This document shows positions 1 to 8,703 of a stretch of 64,000 bases of DNA, one piece after another. Source of the DNA: Aeromicrobium sp. Leaf245. GTDB lineage: Bacteria; Actinomycetota; Actinomycetes; Propionibacteriales; Nocardioidaceae. The stretch lies in the NCBI RefSeq assembly GCF_942548115.1, contig NZ_OW824151.1:1922001-1986000 (forward strand), read 5' to 3'. The notes beneath the pieces were generated by a model. The model made no database searches and had not been told where the DNA came from. It saw only the letters and a list, made by a program, of their open reading frames with translations. Both the position numbers and the translations under genes were made by a program. The stretch's first letter is position 1, and each line of letters starts with the position of its first letter.

Positions 1-1
1 C

Positions 2-805
2 GTCGTGCCGTTGAAGGCCATCGGCGTCGACCTCGACATCGTCCCCGGGACGGGGCCGGTCATCGCCGACCCGATCCGCCGCCGGGGTCAGCTCGAGCAG
101 CTGCGCCGGCTCGAGCCCGACGACGTCGAGAGCATCGCGGCCGCGGCCCGCGCCCTCGTCGGCGAGCTGGGCGCGACGCCGCTCATCGGCTTCGCCGGGG
201 CGCCCTTCACGCTGGCGTCCTACCTCGTCGAGGGCGGGCCCTCGCGCGACCACCGCATCACCAAGCAGCTGATGTACTCCCAGACCGGCCTGTGGAACGA
301 CCTGCTGGAGCGGCTGTCCCACATCGCGGCGGACTTCCTGCGGATCCAGGTGGAGGCCGGCGCGTCGGCCGTGCAGCTGTTCGACTCGTGGGCCGGGACG
401 CTCTCGCCGTCGGACTACGAGACCTACGTGGCGCCCCACTCGCGCCGGGTGCTGGAGTCCGTGGCCGACCTCGGCGTGCCGCGCATCCACTTCGGTGTCG
501 GCACGGGCGAGCTGCTCGACCAGATGGGTGACGTCGGCGCCGACGTCGTGGGCGTGGACTGGCGGGTTCCGCTCGACCGCGCCATCGAGAAGGTCGGCCC
601 GGGCCGGTCGGTGCAGGGGAACCTGGACCCGACGCTGCTGTTCGCGCCGGCCGACGTGCTGCACACGAAGGCCGCGGCGGCCATCGAGCGCGGGCGCAGC
701 GCCCGTGGCCACGTCTTCAACCTGGGGCACGGGGTGCTGCCGCAGACCGACCCCGACGCCGTGAAGGGCCTGGTGGACTTCGTGCACGGGTACGAGCGGG
801 TCTGA
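2..805 (+). CDS. hemE: Uroporphyrinogen decarboxylase, 3' part
   Basis: Decarboxylates the four acetate side chains of uroporphyrinogen III to give coproporphyrinogen III in the cytoplasm. The reading frame is already open at the window edge. About 267 residues are present against roughly 345 for the family, so the N-terminal signature with the substrate-binding Arg lies upstream. The second UroD signature ([12 protein letters not shown]) is visible near residue 60 of the fragment, and the C-terminal NLGHGVLP motif is intact. The stop overlaps the hemY start by one base (TGATG), which indicates translational coupling in a hemE-hemY-hemQ operon. Confidence 0.95.
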   Translation, partial: VVPLKAIGVDLDIVPGTGPVIADPIRRRGQLEQLRRLEPDDVESIAAAARALVGELGATPLIGFAGAPFTLASYLVEGGPSRDHRITKQLMYSQTGLWNDLLERLSHIAADFLRIQVEAGASAVQLFDSWAGTLSPSDYETYVAPHSRRVLESVADLGVPRIHFGVGTGELLDQMGDVGADVVGVDWRVPLDRAIEKVGPGRSVQGNLDPTLLFAPADVLHTKAAAAIERGRSARGHVFNLGHGVLPQTDPDAVKGLVDFVHGYERV

Positions 806-2127
806 TGCGCGTCGCGGTGGTGGGCGCCGGCATCGCCGGGCTGACGGCGGCGCTCGACCTGGTCGAGGCCGGGTGCGACGTCGTCGTGCTCGAGGGATCG
901 GACCGGATCGGCGGGAAGCTGCACGTCGACCGGGTGGGCGACCTGCGGGTCGACGTCGGGGCCGAGTCGCTGCTCGCGCGACGTCCCGAGGCCGTCGACC
1001 TCGCGACACGGGTGGGCGCCGAGCTCACCCACCCCGCGACCACGTCGGCGTCGATCTGGACCCGGGGGGCTCTGCGGCCCCTGCCGCCGACCGTCATGGG
1101 CGTCCCGGCGGACCTCGACGCCCTCGAGGCCTCGGGCATCGTCGCCGAGCGGCCCGTCGGGCACGCCCTCCCCGTGCCCGAGGACGACGTCTCGGTGACC
1201 GCCTTCCTGGAGCCGCGTCTCGGCCGGGAGGTCGTGGACCGGATGGTCGAGCCGCTCCTCGGTGGGGTCTACGCGGGGCACGCCGATCGGCTGTCGCTGC
1301 GGGCGGCGGCGCCGCAGGTGCTGGCCCTCGGCGAGGACCCCCTCGCGGGCGCCGCTCGGACCCGGGCGGAGACGCGGACGCTGGAGACCCCGGTGTTCGC
1401 CGGGATCGTCGGCGGGGTCGGCACCCTGCCGCACCGCGTCGTCGAGCACGGCGGCCTCGACGTCCGGCTGCGGTCGACCGTCCGCGCGATCACCTCCGTC
1501 GACGGCGGCTGGGAGCTCCACGTCGGGCCGACGTCGGCCATCGAGACCCTGGCCTTCGACGCCGTCGTCGTGGCCGCACCCGCGCCGGCCGCTGCGCGCC
1601 TGCTCGCGGAGGCCGCGCCGCCGGCGGCGTTCTCCCTCGCGGCGATCGACTACGCCTCGATGGCCATCGCGACCTTCGTGCTCGACGGCCCCATCGACGT
1701 CGAGGGGTCCGGGTTCCTCGTGCCGCCGATCGACGGCACGGTCGTGAAGGGCTCCACCATCTCGACCCACAAGTGGGCCTGGCTGGCCGAGGTCGCCGGG
1801 GACCGCACGGTCGTGCGGGCGTCGATCGGCCGCGCGGGCGACACGGGGGTGCTCCACCAGGACGACGAGCAGGTCGCCCACCTGGCGCTGACCGACCTCG
1901 CTGCGGCCTACGGGTCGCTCCCGTCCGTGCAGTCCGCCCACGTGCAGCGCTGGGGCGGCGGGCTCCCGCAGTACGACGTCGGCCACCTGTCGCGGGTGGC
2001 GACCGTCGAGGCCGCGGTGGCCCGGGTCGACGGCCTCGAGGTCTGCGGAGCGGCCTACCGCGGCGTCGGGGTGCCCGCCGTGATCGGGTCGGCACGAGAG
2101 GCCGCAGCCCGCCTCCTCGCCCGGTAG
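805..2127 (+). CDS. hemY: Oxygen-dependent coproporphyrinogen III oxidase (HemY/CgoX)
   Basis: 440 residues of the flavin amine-oxidase/protoporphyrinogen-oxidase family. The N-terminal dinucleotide fold reads [12 protein letters not shown] (residues 5-16), followed by the FAD-contacting GGKLHVD segment. A second FAD-binding stretch near the C-terminus contains [12 protein letters not shown]. In actinobacteria, which make haem through coproporphyrin, this enzyme acts on coproporphyrinogen III rather than protoporphyrinogen. The adjacent hemQ supports that reading. It is coupled to hemE by a one-base overlap. Confidence 0.93.
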   Translation: MRVAVVGAGIAGLTAALDLVEAGCDVVVLEGSDRIGGKLHVDRVGDLRVDVGAESLLARRPEAVDLATRVGAELTHPATTSASIWTRGALRPLPPTVMGVPADLDALEASGIVAERPVGHALPVPEDDVSVTAFLEPRLGREVVDRMVEPLLGGVYAGHADRLSLRAAAPQVLALGEDPLAGAARTRAETRTLETPVFAGIVGGVGTLPHRVVEHGGLDVRLRSTVRAITSVDGGWELHVGPTSAIETLAFDAVVVAAPAPAAARLLAEAAPPAAFSLAAIDYASMAIATFVLDGPIDVEGSGFLVPPIDGTVVKGSTISTHKWAWLAEVAGDRTVVRASIGRAGDTGVLHQDDEQVAHLALTDLAAAYGSLPSVQSAHVQRWGGGLPQYDVGHLSRVATVEAAVARVDGLEVCGAAYRGVGVPAVIGSAREAAARLLAR

Positions 2128-2149
2128 ACGAGCGGGGGAGGATGGTGCC

Positions 2150-2860
2150 ATGAGCGATCGTCTGCCGAACCAGGGAAAGCTGGCCAAGGAGATCAACGAG
2201 ACCATCCGCTACACGATGTGGTCGGTCTTCAGGCTCGAGCGGGTGCTCGGCGACGCCGACCGTGCCGCCGAGGCGGCGGAGGTCGACGCGCTGGTCGAGC
2301 GTCTCGCCGGTGACGACGTGGTGGTCCGTGGCTTCTACGACGTGAGCGGCATGCGTGCCGACGCCGACCTGATGGTCTGGTGGCACGCCGAGACCGCCGA
2401 GGCGCTCCAGGCCGCGTACAACGCCTTCCGGCGGACCGCCCTCGGCTCGCGCATGGCGCCGGTGTGGTCCCAGACCGCGCTGCACCGCCCGGCCGAGTTC
2501 AACAAGTCGCACGTGCCCGCCTTCATGGCCGACGAGACGGTCCGCGACTGGGTGTGCGTGTACCCGTTCGTGCGGTCCTACGAGTGGTACCTGCTCCCCG
2601 ACGAGGAGCGCCGCGCGATGCTGAAGGAGCACGGCATGCAGGCCCGCCCGTACCCCGACGTGCGCGCCAACACGGTGGCCTCGTTCGCGCTGGGCGACTA
2701 CGAGTGGCTCCTGGCGTTCGAGGCCGACGACCTGCACCGCATCGTCGACCTCATGCGCGACCTGCGCGCCAGCACCGCCCGCCGCCACGTCCGCGAGGAG
2801 ATCCCCTTCTACACCGGCCGTCGCCACGACCCTGCCGACCTCACGGCCCTCTGGCCCTGA
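2150..2860 (+). CDS. hemQ: Coproheme decarboxylase (HemQ/ChdC), chlorite dismutase family
   Basis: Last step of the coproporphyrin-dependent pathway: converts Fe-coproporphyrin III to haem b by two oxidative decarboxylations driven by peroxide. The 236-residue length and the motif [17 protein letters not shown] are typical of the actinobacterial clade. The first Tyr of that motif corresponds to the catalytic Tyr of characterised ChdC. The C-terminal [14 protein letters not shown] segment holds a His that probably ligates the haem iron. The start is fixed by a strong GGGGGAGGA ribosome site at 2134-2142. It is 22 bases after hemY. The ferrochelatase gene is not in the window. Confidence 0.93.
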   Translation: MSDRLPNQGKLAKEINETIRYTMWSVFRLERVLGDADRAAEAAEVDALVERLAGDDVVVRGFYDVSGMRADADLMVWWHAETAEALQAAYNAFRRTALGSRMAPVWSQTALHRPAEFNKSHVPAFMADETVRDWVCVYPFVRSYEWYLLPDEERRAMLKEHGMQARPYPDVRANTVASFALGDYEWLLAFEADDLHRIVDLMRDLRASTARRHVREEIPFYTGRRHDPADLTALWP

Positions 2861-2868
2861 CCCGTGAT

Positions 2869-2898
2869 CGTGATTCCCATCAGCTGATGGGAATCACG
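2869..2898. terminator. Perfect 30-bp palindrome after hemQ
   Basis: The 15-base arms 2869-2883 and 2884-2898 are exact reverse complements with no spacer. It lies 8 bases after the hemQ stop, between convergent hemQ and msrB. It can act as a terminator in either direction. A dimeric-protein binding site is the alternative, because the stem has no loop. Confidence 0.6.
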
Positions 2899-2913
2899 AG
2901 CCCACCACGGTCT

Positions 2914-2955
2914 TCACCCACTCACCATCGCGTGCACGCCAGGGTGAGTGGGTGA
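2914..2955. terminator. Stem-loop between convergent hemQ and msrB
   Basis: The 13-base arms 2914-2926 and 2943-2955 are exact reverse complements with a 16-base loop. A third copy of the GGTGAG half-motif follows at about 2963. It is placed to terminate msrB, which reads leftwards and stops at 2977. Confidence 0.55.
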
Positions 2956-2976
2956 GAACCAGGGTGAGCGAGCAGA

Positions 2977-3399
2977 TCAGTCGGGGACCTGGGTCAGGCT
3001 GATGCCGTTGATGCAGAAGCGCTGGTCGGTCGGGGTGGGGAAGCCCTCGCCCTCGAACACGTGGCCGAGGTGCGAGCCGCAGCTCGCGCAGCGGACCTCG
3101 ACGCGGCGCATGCCCATCGAGCGGTCCTCGATGTACTGCACGCGGTCCTCGGCCAGGGGCGCGTAGAACGCCGGCCAGCCGCAGTGCGCGTCGAACTTGG
3201 TGTCGCTGCGGAAGAGCTCGGAGCCGCACGCCCGACAGGCGTACGCTGCCTTCGTCGTGTCGGTCTCGAAGGAGGAGCTGAAGGGCCGCTCGGTGCCCGC
3301 CTCGCGGAGCACGTGGTACTCGGCGGCGCTGAGCTCGGCGCGCCACTCCTCGTCGGACTTCTCGACGTCGTAGCTGTTCTGTTCCACCTGGTCGGACAT
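2977..3399 (-). CDS. msrB: Peptide-methionine (R)-S-oxide reductase
   Basis: 140 residues. Reduces the R-sulfoxide of methionine in oxidised proteins, probably with thioredoxin as donor. Two CxxC pairs that bind the structural zinc are visible (CRAC and CASC). The conserved CGWPAF and GHVF motifs are present, and the catalytic Cys sits in RFCINGISL near the C-terminus. A -10 box TAGGCT (3406-3411 on the complement) lies 6 bases before the ATG, so the transcript is probably leaderless. Confidence 0.95.
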   Translation of the reverse strand: MSDQVEQNSYDVEKSDEEWRAELSAAEYHVLREAGTERPFSSSFETDTTKAAYACRACGSELFRSDTKFDAHCGWPAFYAPLAEDRVQYIEDRSMGMRRVEVRCASCGSHLGHVFEGEGFPTPTDQRFCINGISLTQVPD

Positions 3400-3463
3400 G
3401 TCTCCAGCCTACGTTCAGGTGCAAGTGTCCACGCGTTCACGAGCGTGTGGGAGGAACGACCCT

Positions 3464-4318
3464 GTGGACGTGCGACGCGTGGTGACGACCGGACTGCTGG
3501 TGACGACGACGGCCACCGTGGCGGCTGCACTCGGTGCCCGTGCGGTGCTGCAGCACCAGGCGGCGGCGGCGCGCGCGGCCATCGGCAAGCCCCTGGGCGA
3601 GGACGCGCCGCGCGCCGACCGGGTCTTCAAGAAGCGGCTCGGCGCCACGATCGACCTGCTGGTCCTCGGCGACTCGATCGCAGCCGGGCTGGGTGCCGAC
3701 GGACCGCGGGGCACCCTGGGGGCGCGGCTGGCGCGTCAGGTCGCCAAGCGGACCGACCGTGCGGTGCGCCTGCGCACGGCCGCCGTGGTCGGGTCCGAGA
3801 GCAGCATGCTGGACGCGCAGCTGGCCACCCTTCCGCTCGACTACGTCCCCGACGTCGCGATCGTCGTGGTGGGCGGCAACGACGTGACGCACCGGGTGCC
3901 GGTGGCGGAGTCGGTCGGGCACCTCGAGAAGTGCGTCGTGGACCTGCGGGCGAAGGGCAGCGCCGTCGTGGTGGGGACGTGCCCGGACCTCGGCGCACTG
4001 ACCCCGGTGCCGCAGCCGCTGCGCGCGCTCGGTGCCCGCGCGTCACGCCAGCTGGCGTCGGCCCAGCGCGAGGTGGCCCTGCGGCACGGCGCCTACGTGG
4101 TGTCGCTGGCCGACGTCGTTGGTCCGTTCTTCGTCACGAACCCGGACGAGATGTTCAGCCTCGACCGGTTCCACCCCAGCTCGCTGGGCTACAAGCGCAC
4201 GGCGAAGGCGATGCTGCCGTCGGTGCTGGCAGCGCTGGGCGAGCACGACGAGGTGCCCTTCGGCCACGCCTGGCCGGTCCTCGCCGATCCGGTCAGCGGT
4301 CGCGCACCCACCGGGTGA
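3464..4318 (+). CDS. SGNH/GDSL-family hydrolase with N-terminal membrane or signal segment
   Basis: 284 residues from the GTG at 3464, chosen because GGGAGG (3449-3454) lies 9 bases upstream. Starting earlier would overlap msrB. After a hydrophobic N-terminus (TTGLLVTTTATVAAALGA) come the family blocks: LVLGDSIAAGLG with the nucleophilic Ser, VVGGNDVTH with the oxyanion Gly and Asn, and DRFHPSSLGY with the catalytic Asp and His. It is probably an exported or membrane-tethered esterase or lipase. The substrate cannot be read from the sequence. The 3' end overlaps the convergent neighbour by 26 bases. Confidence 0.8.
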   Translation: MDVRRVVTTGLLVTTTATVAAALGARAVLQHQAAAARAAIGKPLGEDAPRADRVFKKRLGATIDLLVLGDSIAAGLGADGPRGTLGARLARQVAKRTDRAVRLRTAAVVGSESSMLDAQLATLPLDYVPDVAIVVVGGNDVTHRVPVAESVGHLEKCVVDLRAKGSAVVVGTCPDLGALTPVPQPLRALGARASRQLASAQREVALRHGAYVVSLADVVGPFFVTNPDEMFSLDRFHPSSLGYKRTAKAMLPSVLAALGEHDEVPFGHAWPVLADPVSGRAPTG

Positions 4319-4943
4319 GCAGGGTCCCCTGGACGTCGAGCGCGTGCGCGAGGCGGAGGGGGACGTCGGTGGTCTCGTCCCCGACGGAGATCCGTCGGCC
4401 CTCGCCGACCACGAGCACGGGCGAGAGCGTCAGGCACAGCTCGTCCACGAGGTCCAGGGTGGTCAACGTGCCGAGCAGGGACGGCCCGCCCTCGCACAGC
4501 ACGCGCCGAAGTCCGCGCCGGCCGAGCTCGTCCAGCACCGCGGGCCAGTCGATGTCCGTGTCACCGGTCGTGAGCACCTCGACGCCGGCCGCCTCGAGCG
4601 CGTCGACCTTCTGCCCGTCGACGTCGGCCGGCGCCACGACCAGGACCCCGGGCACGCGCAGACGATCGGGGACGTCGAGGCTGCGGCTCACCAGGGCCAG
4701 CACGCCGTCCTCGATCGGGCCGTAGTCCTCGGCGCGCGCCGTGCCGGCGGACACGAGGACGACGTCGCAGAGGTCGCGCAGGAGGTCGAAGGCGGCCTGG
4801 TCGGCGTCGGTCCCGAGCATGCCGGAGACGCCGTCCGGGCCCTGGGCCGAGCCGTCCACGCTCGACACGAAGTTCACGCGGACCCAGGCCCGGTCGACGT
4901 CGGGGTAGGCGTAGAGCGCGGGGTCGATCGTCGGCAGGGCCAT
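4293..4943 (-). CDS. RibD C-terminal-like (dihydrofolate-reductase-fold) reductase
   Basis: 216 residues of the RibD_C family, which holds the NADPH-dependent pyrimidine reductases of riboflavin synthesis and many uncharacterised paralogues. VNFVSSVDGSAQG near the N-terminus and LCEGGPSLLG near residue 155 are family landmarks. There is no deaminase domain and no rib gene nearby, so it is more likely a stand-alone reductase than the riboflavin enzyme. The ATG at 4943 follows a -10 TAGGCT (4951-4956, complement) by 7 bases. It shares a promoter region with divergent PPK2. Confidence 0.8.
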   Translation of the reverse strand: MALPTIDPALYAYPDVDRAWVRVNFVSSVDGSAQGPDGVSGMLGTDADQAAFDLLRDLCDVVLVSAGTARAEDYGPIEDGVLALVSRSLDVPDRLRVPGVLVVAPADVDGQKVDALEAAGVEVLTTGDTDIDWPAVLDELGRRGLRRVLCEGGPSLLGTLTTLDLVDELCLTLSPVLVVGEGRRISVGDETTDVPLRLAHALDVQGTLLTRWVRDR

Positions 4944-4950
4944 GACGCAC

Positions 4951-4964
4951 AGCCTAGGTACGGT
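4951..4964. promoter_or_regulatory. Back-to-back -10 boxes of a divergent promoter
   Basis: AGCCTA (4951-4956) is TAGGCT on the minus strand, 7 bases before the RibD-like ATG. TACGGT (4959-4964) is the plus-strand -10, 6 bases before the PPK2 ATG at 4971. Only two bases separate them, so the two polymerases cannot occupy the site together. Confidence 0.6.
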
Positions 4965-4970
4965 GACGCC

Positions 4971-5798
4971 ATGACGCAGACCCTGAGCAGCACGCTGTCG
5001 GGCACCACCTCCCTCGCCGACGTCGACTCCAGGTCGACACCCGGCTTCGACGGTGCGAAGGACGACGCCCTCGAGGCCCTCGCTGCACTGGGCCCCGAGC
5101 TGGCCGACCTGCAGGAGCGGCTCCACGCCGAGGGCGCCACCGGGGGTGAGCGGTCCGTCCTGCTCGTCCTCCAGGGGATGGACACCTCGGGCAAGGGAGG
5201 CGTCATCGAGAAGGTGGTCGGGCTGGTGAGTCCGCTCGGCGTGCGCATCGCCTCGTTCAAGAGACCCACCGAGGAGGAGCTGGCGCACGACTTCCTCTGG
5301 CGGATCGAGCAGCAGCTCCCGGCCGGCGGCGTGCTGGGCGTGTTCGACCGGTCGCACTACGAGGACGTCCTGATCGGTCGGGTCCGGTCGCTCGCGGACG
5401 CCGACGAGATCGAACGGCGCTACGACGCCATCAACGACTTCGAGCGTCGCTACGTCGACGCCGGGGGCACGCTCCTGAAGTGCCTGCTGCACATCAGCCC
5501 GGAGGACCAGGCGGAGCGCCTGGCTGCGCGCCTGGACGATCCCACCAAGCACTGGAAGTTCAACCCGGGCGACATCGACGAGCGTGAGCTCTGGGACGAG
5601 TACCAGGCCGCGTACGACCTGGTGCTCCAGCGGACGTCCACGGAGCACGCACCGTGGCACGTCGTGCCCAGCGGCCGCAAGTGGTACCGCAACTGGGCGG
5701 TCGGCAGGCTCCTGCTGGAGGCGCTGCGCGGCCTCGACCTGACCTGGCCGGAGGCCGACTACGACGTCGCCGAGCAGAAGCGACGTCTCGGGGAGTGA
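4971..5798 (+). CDS. ppk2: Polyphosphate kinase 2 family nucleotide phosphotransferase
   Basis: 275 residues. Transfers phosphate between polyphosphate and nucleotides. The Walker A motif GMDTSGKGG is near residue 70 and the Walker B motif FDRSHYEDVL near residue 125. The C-terminal WHVVPSGRKWYRNWAV block is typical of the PPK2 family. The KFNPGDIDER segment and overall length suit the single-domain classes. Whether the acceptor is AMP or a nucleoside diphosphate cannot be told from the sequence. It is probably a leaderless, single-gene transcript. Confidence 0.88.
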   Translation: MTQTLSSTLSGTTSLADVDSRSTPGFDGAKDDALEALAALGPELADLQERLHAEGATGGERSVLLVLQGMDTSGKGGVIEKVVGLVSPLGVRIASFKRPTEEELAHDFLWRIEQQLPAGGVLGVFDRSHYEDVLIGRVRSLADADEIERRYDAINDFERRYVDAGGTLLKCLLHISPEDQAERLAARLDDPTKHWKFNPGDIDERELWDEYQAAYDLVLQRTSTEHAPWHVVPSGRKWYRNWAVGRLLLEALRGLDLTWPEADYDVAEQKRRLGE

Positions 5799-5804
5799 CC
5801 TCCC

Positions 5805-7895
5805 TCAGCCCGTCTTCTTCGCGGTGAGGGTGGCGTCGAAGGTGAGGTCGGGTGTGCCGCGGTAGTTGAGGTGGACGCTGGCGGCGAGGGTGTTGGTGCC
5901 GGTGCGGAGGGCGCTGGCGGGGATGGTGACGGTGACGGGTGCGGCGAGGGCTGCGCTGGTGCGGGGTGCGGCGGTGGCGTAGGTGTCGCGGCCGAGGGTG
6001 CCGGTGGGCAGGTTCTTGCGGGTGAGCTCGGTGCCGTTGAGGTAGAGGGCGATCCCGTCGTCGGCTCGGGTGGTGAGGGTGATGTCGGAGAGCGTGGTGG
6101 GGTCGTCGATGGTGAAGGTGCGGCGGAGCTGGGCGCTGCGGGGGCGGTTGGTGGTGGGGGCGGGGACGTCGATGTTGGTGGTGACGGTGCTGCCGAAGCC
6201 GAGGACGGCGTTGCCGGTGCGCCAGGTGGAGGCGTCGAAGCCGGGGGTGTTCCAGGTGGTGGGCAGGGTGGTGTTGTCGTAGCGGTAGATCCACGACGAC
6301 CCGGCACCGACCAAGGTCGTGGCCACCGGTGTCGGCGGCGGGGGCGGGGGCGCGACCTGCTGCCGTGCGGTGAGGGTGGCGTCGAAGGTGAGGTCGGGTG
6401 TGCCGCGGTAGTTGAGGTGGACGCTGGCGGCGAGGGTGTTGGTGCCGGTGCGGAGGGCGCTGGCGGGGATGGTGACGGTGACGGGTGCGGCGAGGGCTGC
6501 GCTGGTGCGGGGTGCGGCGGTGGCGTAGGTGTCGCGGCCGAGGGTGCCGGTGGGCAGGTTCTTGCGGGTGAGCTCGGTGCCGTTGAGGTAGAGGGCGATC
6601 CCGTCGTCGGCTCGGGTGGTGAGGGTGATGTCGGAGAGCGTGGTGGGGTCGTTGATGGTGAAGGTGCGGCGGAGCTGGGCGCTGCGGGGGCGGTTGGTGG
6701 TGGGGGCGGGGACGTCGATGTTGGTGGTGACGGTGCTGCCGAAGCCGAGGACGGCGTTGCCGGTGCGCCAGGTGGAGGCGTCGAAGGCGGGGGTGTTCCA
6801 GGTGGTGGGCAGGGTGGTGTTGTCGTAGCGGTAGGTCCACGCCGACCCGGGGCCGACCAAGGTCGTCGGTGTCGTCGTGGGGGGCGGGGTGGTGCCGCTC
6901 GTCATGTCGTAGGCGAGGGTGAAGGCGCTGTCGGCGTCGGTCTCGTAGCGGGCGAGCGTGGGGGAGTAGGTGGCGGCCGTGATCGTGTCGGCCGCCGGGT
7001 CGAACCGGTAGGTGCGCAGCCAGCCGTCGCCACCGTTGGGGCGGTCCTGGTAGTCGGACAGGATCTGCTGCACCGGGCGGCCGCAGGCGTTGGCGTCGGC
7101 GCGGCGGGCCTCGGTGCGGTCGGGCCCGTCGTGCCAGTGGCCGTTGACGACCAGGAAGATCTGGCAGCTCGGCTGCACGAGCTCGTCCCACACCTGCTGC
7201 GGCGTGTTGGCGCCGGCGTCGGTGCGGGTGGTCGTGGTGGAACGACCGCCGGCGGTGTGGATGAACGAGTGGGTGGACAAGATCACCCGGTGCTCCGGGT
7301 GCGCGGCGAGCACGCCTCGCGCCCAGGCCAGGACGGCGTCGGTGGGGTCGTACTCGAGGCTGAGGAGCATGAAGTCCATGCCTGAGCGCTTGAACGTGAC
7401 GGCGCTGTTCTTGTTGCCGCGGTAGCCCTCCACGTAGGTCGCGTCGCGTCCGTTCCAGGACGCACCGGTGTACCTCGAGGCCGGGAAGCTCGCGTCGTAC
7501 CGCACGGCCTCGCCAGTGCTCACGTCCATGTCGTGGTTGCCGGGCAGCACCGCGTTGGGCACGCCGGCGTCGTCCAGCACCTTCATGGAGGTCGACGCCC
7601 GTGTCCACTGCTCGGGGATCGGGTGCGTCTCCACCAGGTCGCCCACCTGCGCCACCACTGCGACGTCGAGGTCCTCGGCCTGGTCGGCGATCCACTGCGT
7701 CTGCGCGGTGGCGGTGGCGGCGTAGGTGCTCGAGACGGTGTAGCCCTGAAGGTCGGGCAGGACCACGACGGTGAAGGAGGCGTCGGCCTCGGCGCCCGCG
7801 GCCGGCGGCGTCGCGCGTGGTGCGACCCCGACGAGCAGACCGCCCGCGAGCAGGAGCGACAGGAGCAGGGGGGTCACGCGCAGAGGGGTCCTCAC
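5805..7895 (-). CDS. Secreted calcineurin-like phosphoesterase with duplicated C-terminal domain
   Basis: 696 residues from GTG 7895; GTG 7877 is the alternative. The signal peptide (RTPLRVTPLLLSLLLAGG) ends near an AGA-type cleavage site. The metallophosphatase core follows in order: LPDLQGY, VGDLVE, GNHDMD, THSFIHT and NGHWHDG, giving the Asp/Asn/His ligands of a two-metal centre. After a Pro/Thr linker come two almost identical beta-sandwich-like domains of about 165 residues, joined by a proline-rich hinge. They look like carbohydrate- or wall-binding appendages, which is inference. The start codon lies inside an inverted repeat (7885-7919). The earlier start gives Arg residues suited to a signal peptide; the later one has the better GAGGA ribosome site. 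Confidence 0.85.
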   Translation of the reverse strand: MRTPLRVTPLLLSLLLAGGLLVGVAPRATPPAAGAEADASFTVVVLPDLQGYTVSSTYAATATAQTQWIADQAEDLDVAVVAQVGDLVETHPIPEQWTRASTSMKVLDDAGVPNAVLPGNHDMDVSTGEAVRYDASFPASRYTGASWNGRDATYVEGYRGNKNSAVTFKRSGMDFMLLSLEYDPTDAVLAWARGVLAAHPEHRVILSTHSFIHTAGGRSTTTTRTDAGANTPQQVWDELVQPSCQIFLVVNGHWHDGPDRTEARRADANACGRPVQQILSDYQDRPNGGDGWLRTYRFDPAADTITAATYSPTLARYETDADSAFTLAYDMTSGTTPPPTTTPTTLVGPGSAWTYRYDNTTLPTTWNTPAFDASTWRTGNAVLGFGSTVTTNIDVPAPTTNRPRSAQLRRTFTINDPTTLSDITLTTRADDGIALYLNGTELTRKNLPTGTLGRDTYATAAPRTSAALAAPVTVTIPASALRTGTNTLAASVHLNYRGTPDLTFDATLTARQQVAPPPPPPTPVATTLVGAGSSWIYRYDNTTLPTTWNTPGFDASTWRTGNAVLGFGSTVTTNIDVPAPTTNRPRSAQLRRTFTIDDPTTLSDITLTTRADDGIALYLNGTELTRKNLPTGTLGRDTYATAAPRTSAALAAPVTVTIPASALRTGTNTLAASVHLNYRGTPDLTFDATLTAKKTG
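5821..6866. repeat. 500-bp tandem direct repeat, period 546 bp
   Basis: Bases 5821-6320 and 6367-6866 match at all but about six positions by eye. The differences are near 6106, 6241, 6288, 6296 and 6305-6306 of the first copy. Synonymous sites are as conserved as the rest, so the copies arose by very recent duplication or are kept equal by gene conversion. They encode the two C-terminal domains of the phosphoesterase. Confidence 0.95.
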
Positions 7896-7919
7896 GTCTG
7901 AGAGAGACGTGAGGACCCC
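7885..7919. terminator. 15-bp inverted repeat spanning the phosphoesterase start
   Basis: Arms 7885-7899 and 7905-7919 are exact reverse complements around the loop GAGAG. Read leftwards it lies 26 bases after the chelatase stop (7945) and covers GTG 7895. It probably terminates the sulfite-reductase operon. It may also hide the downstream start in any read-through RNA. Confidence 0.6.
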
Positions 7920-7944
7920 GATCGTGACGCGGTGGGTGCAGCGA

Positions 7945-8703
7945 CTACGTGAACAGCGCGTCGAACGACACCAGCTGGACGGCGCCCACGGCGTAGCGCG
8001 CCAGGATGACCTCGGCGATCTCCTCGTCGACGCCGAGCGGCTCGGCCACGGCCACGGCACCGGCCTCGTAGGCCAGCTCCTTGACGCGGTCGGGCAGGAA
8101 GCCCGGAGCCAGCATGAGCTGGCCGACCGCGATGTTGCGACGCCCGTCGGCCCGGTGGGCCCGGACGGCCTCGCCGGCGGCGGGAGGTGCGCTCGACGCG
8201 AACGCGGCGATCGTGGGGAGCTTGTGGTGGGCGCCCCACGCCCGGGCAGCGCGCGCGATGGTGGCGTTGGCGATGGCGTCGGAGGAGCCGGCTCCCGCGA
8301 GCACCAGAGCATCCAGCTCCCGGACCCGGTTCTCGCGCAGCACGTCGCGCAGCCGTCGGTCGAGCACGCGGAAGAACGCGGACTCGATGCCGAGCACGTC
8401 GGTCACCTGGATCCGGATCCCGTCGTGCCGCGCCCGAGCGGCCTCGGCGGCCTCGGGCACGTCGACCTTCGCGTGGTAGGCCTCGGTGAGCAGGAGCGGC
8501 ACGAGGACGATCTCGCTGTGCCCCTCGGCCACGAGGCGGTCGACGACGCTGTCGAGGCTCGGCTCGGAGTGGTCGAGGAACGCCGTCGTGACGCGGAGGT
8601 CGGGACGCATGCACGACACGAGCTCCGTCAGGGCAGTGATGGTGGCGGCGGACCGCGGGTCGCGGCTGCCGTGCGCCAGGGCGATCAACGCTGGTGCAGT
8701 CAT
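7945..8703 (-). CDS. Sirohydrochlorin chelatase-like protein (CbiX family)
   Basis: 252 residues with two CbiX-type halves. ALAHGSRDPRSA at the N-terminus carries the metal-binding His, and ALVLAGAGSSD begins the second half. It inserts a metal into sirohydrochlorin; next to sulfite reductase the likely product is sirohaem (Fe). AAGGAGG precedes the ATG. The start overlaps the stop of the zinc-ribbon gene by four bases (ATGA), placing it third in a sir operon, as in mycobacteria where a chelatase gene follows sirA and cysH. A cobalt role cannot be excluded. Confidence 0.85.
   Translation of the reverse strand: MTAPALIALAHGSRDPRSAATITALTELVSCMRPDLRVTTAFLDHSEPSLDSVVDRLVAEGHSEIVLVPLLLTEAYHAKVDVPEAAEAARARHDGIRIQVTDVLGIESAFFRVLDRRLRDVLRENRVRELDALVLAGAGSSDAIANATIARAARAWGAHHKLPTIAAFASSAPPAAGEAVRAHRADGRRNIAVGQLMLAPGFLPDRVKELAYEAGAVAVAEPLGVDEEIAEVILARYAVGAVQLVSFDALFT

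Noticed and set aside
5871-7385. A 504-codon plus-strand frame with a duplicated Gly/Val-rich protein
   Set aside because: It lies opposite the secreted phosphoesterase; the apparent repeat is only the mirror of the 546-bp duplication.
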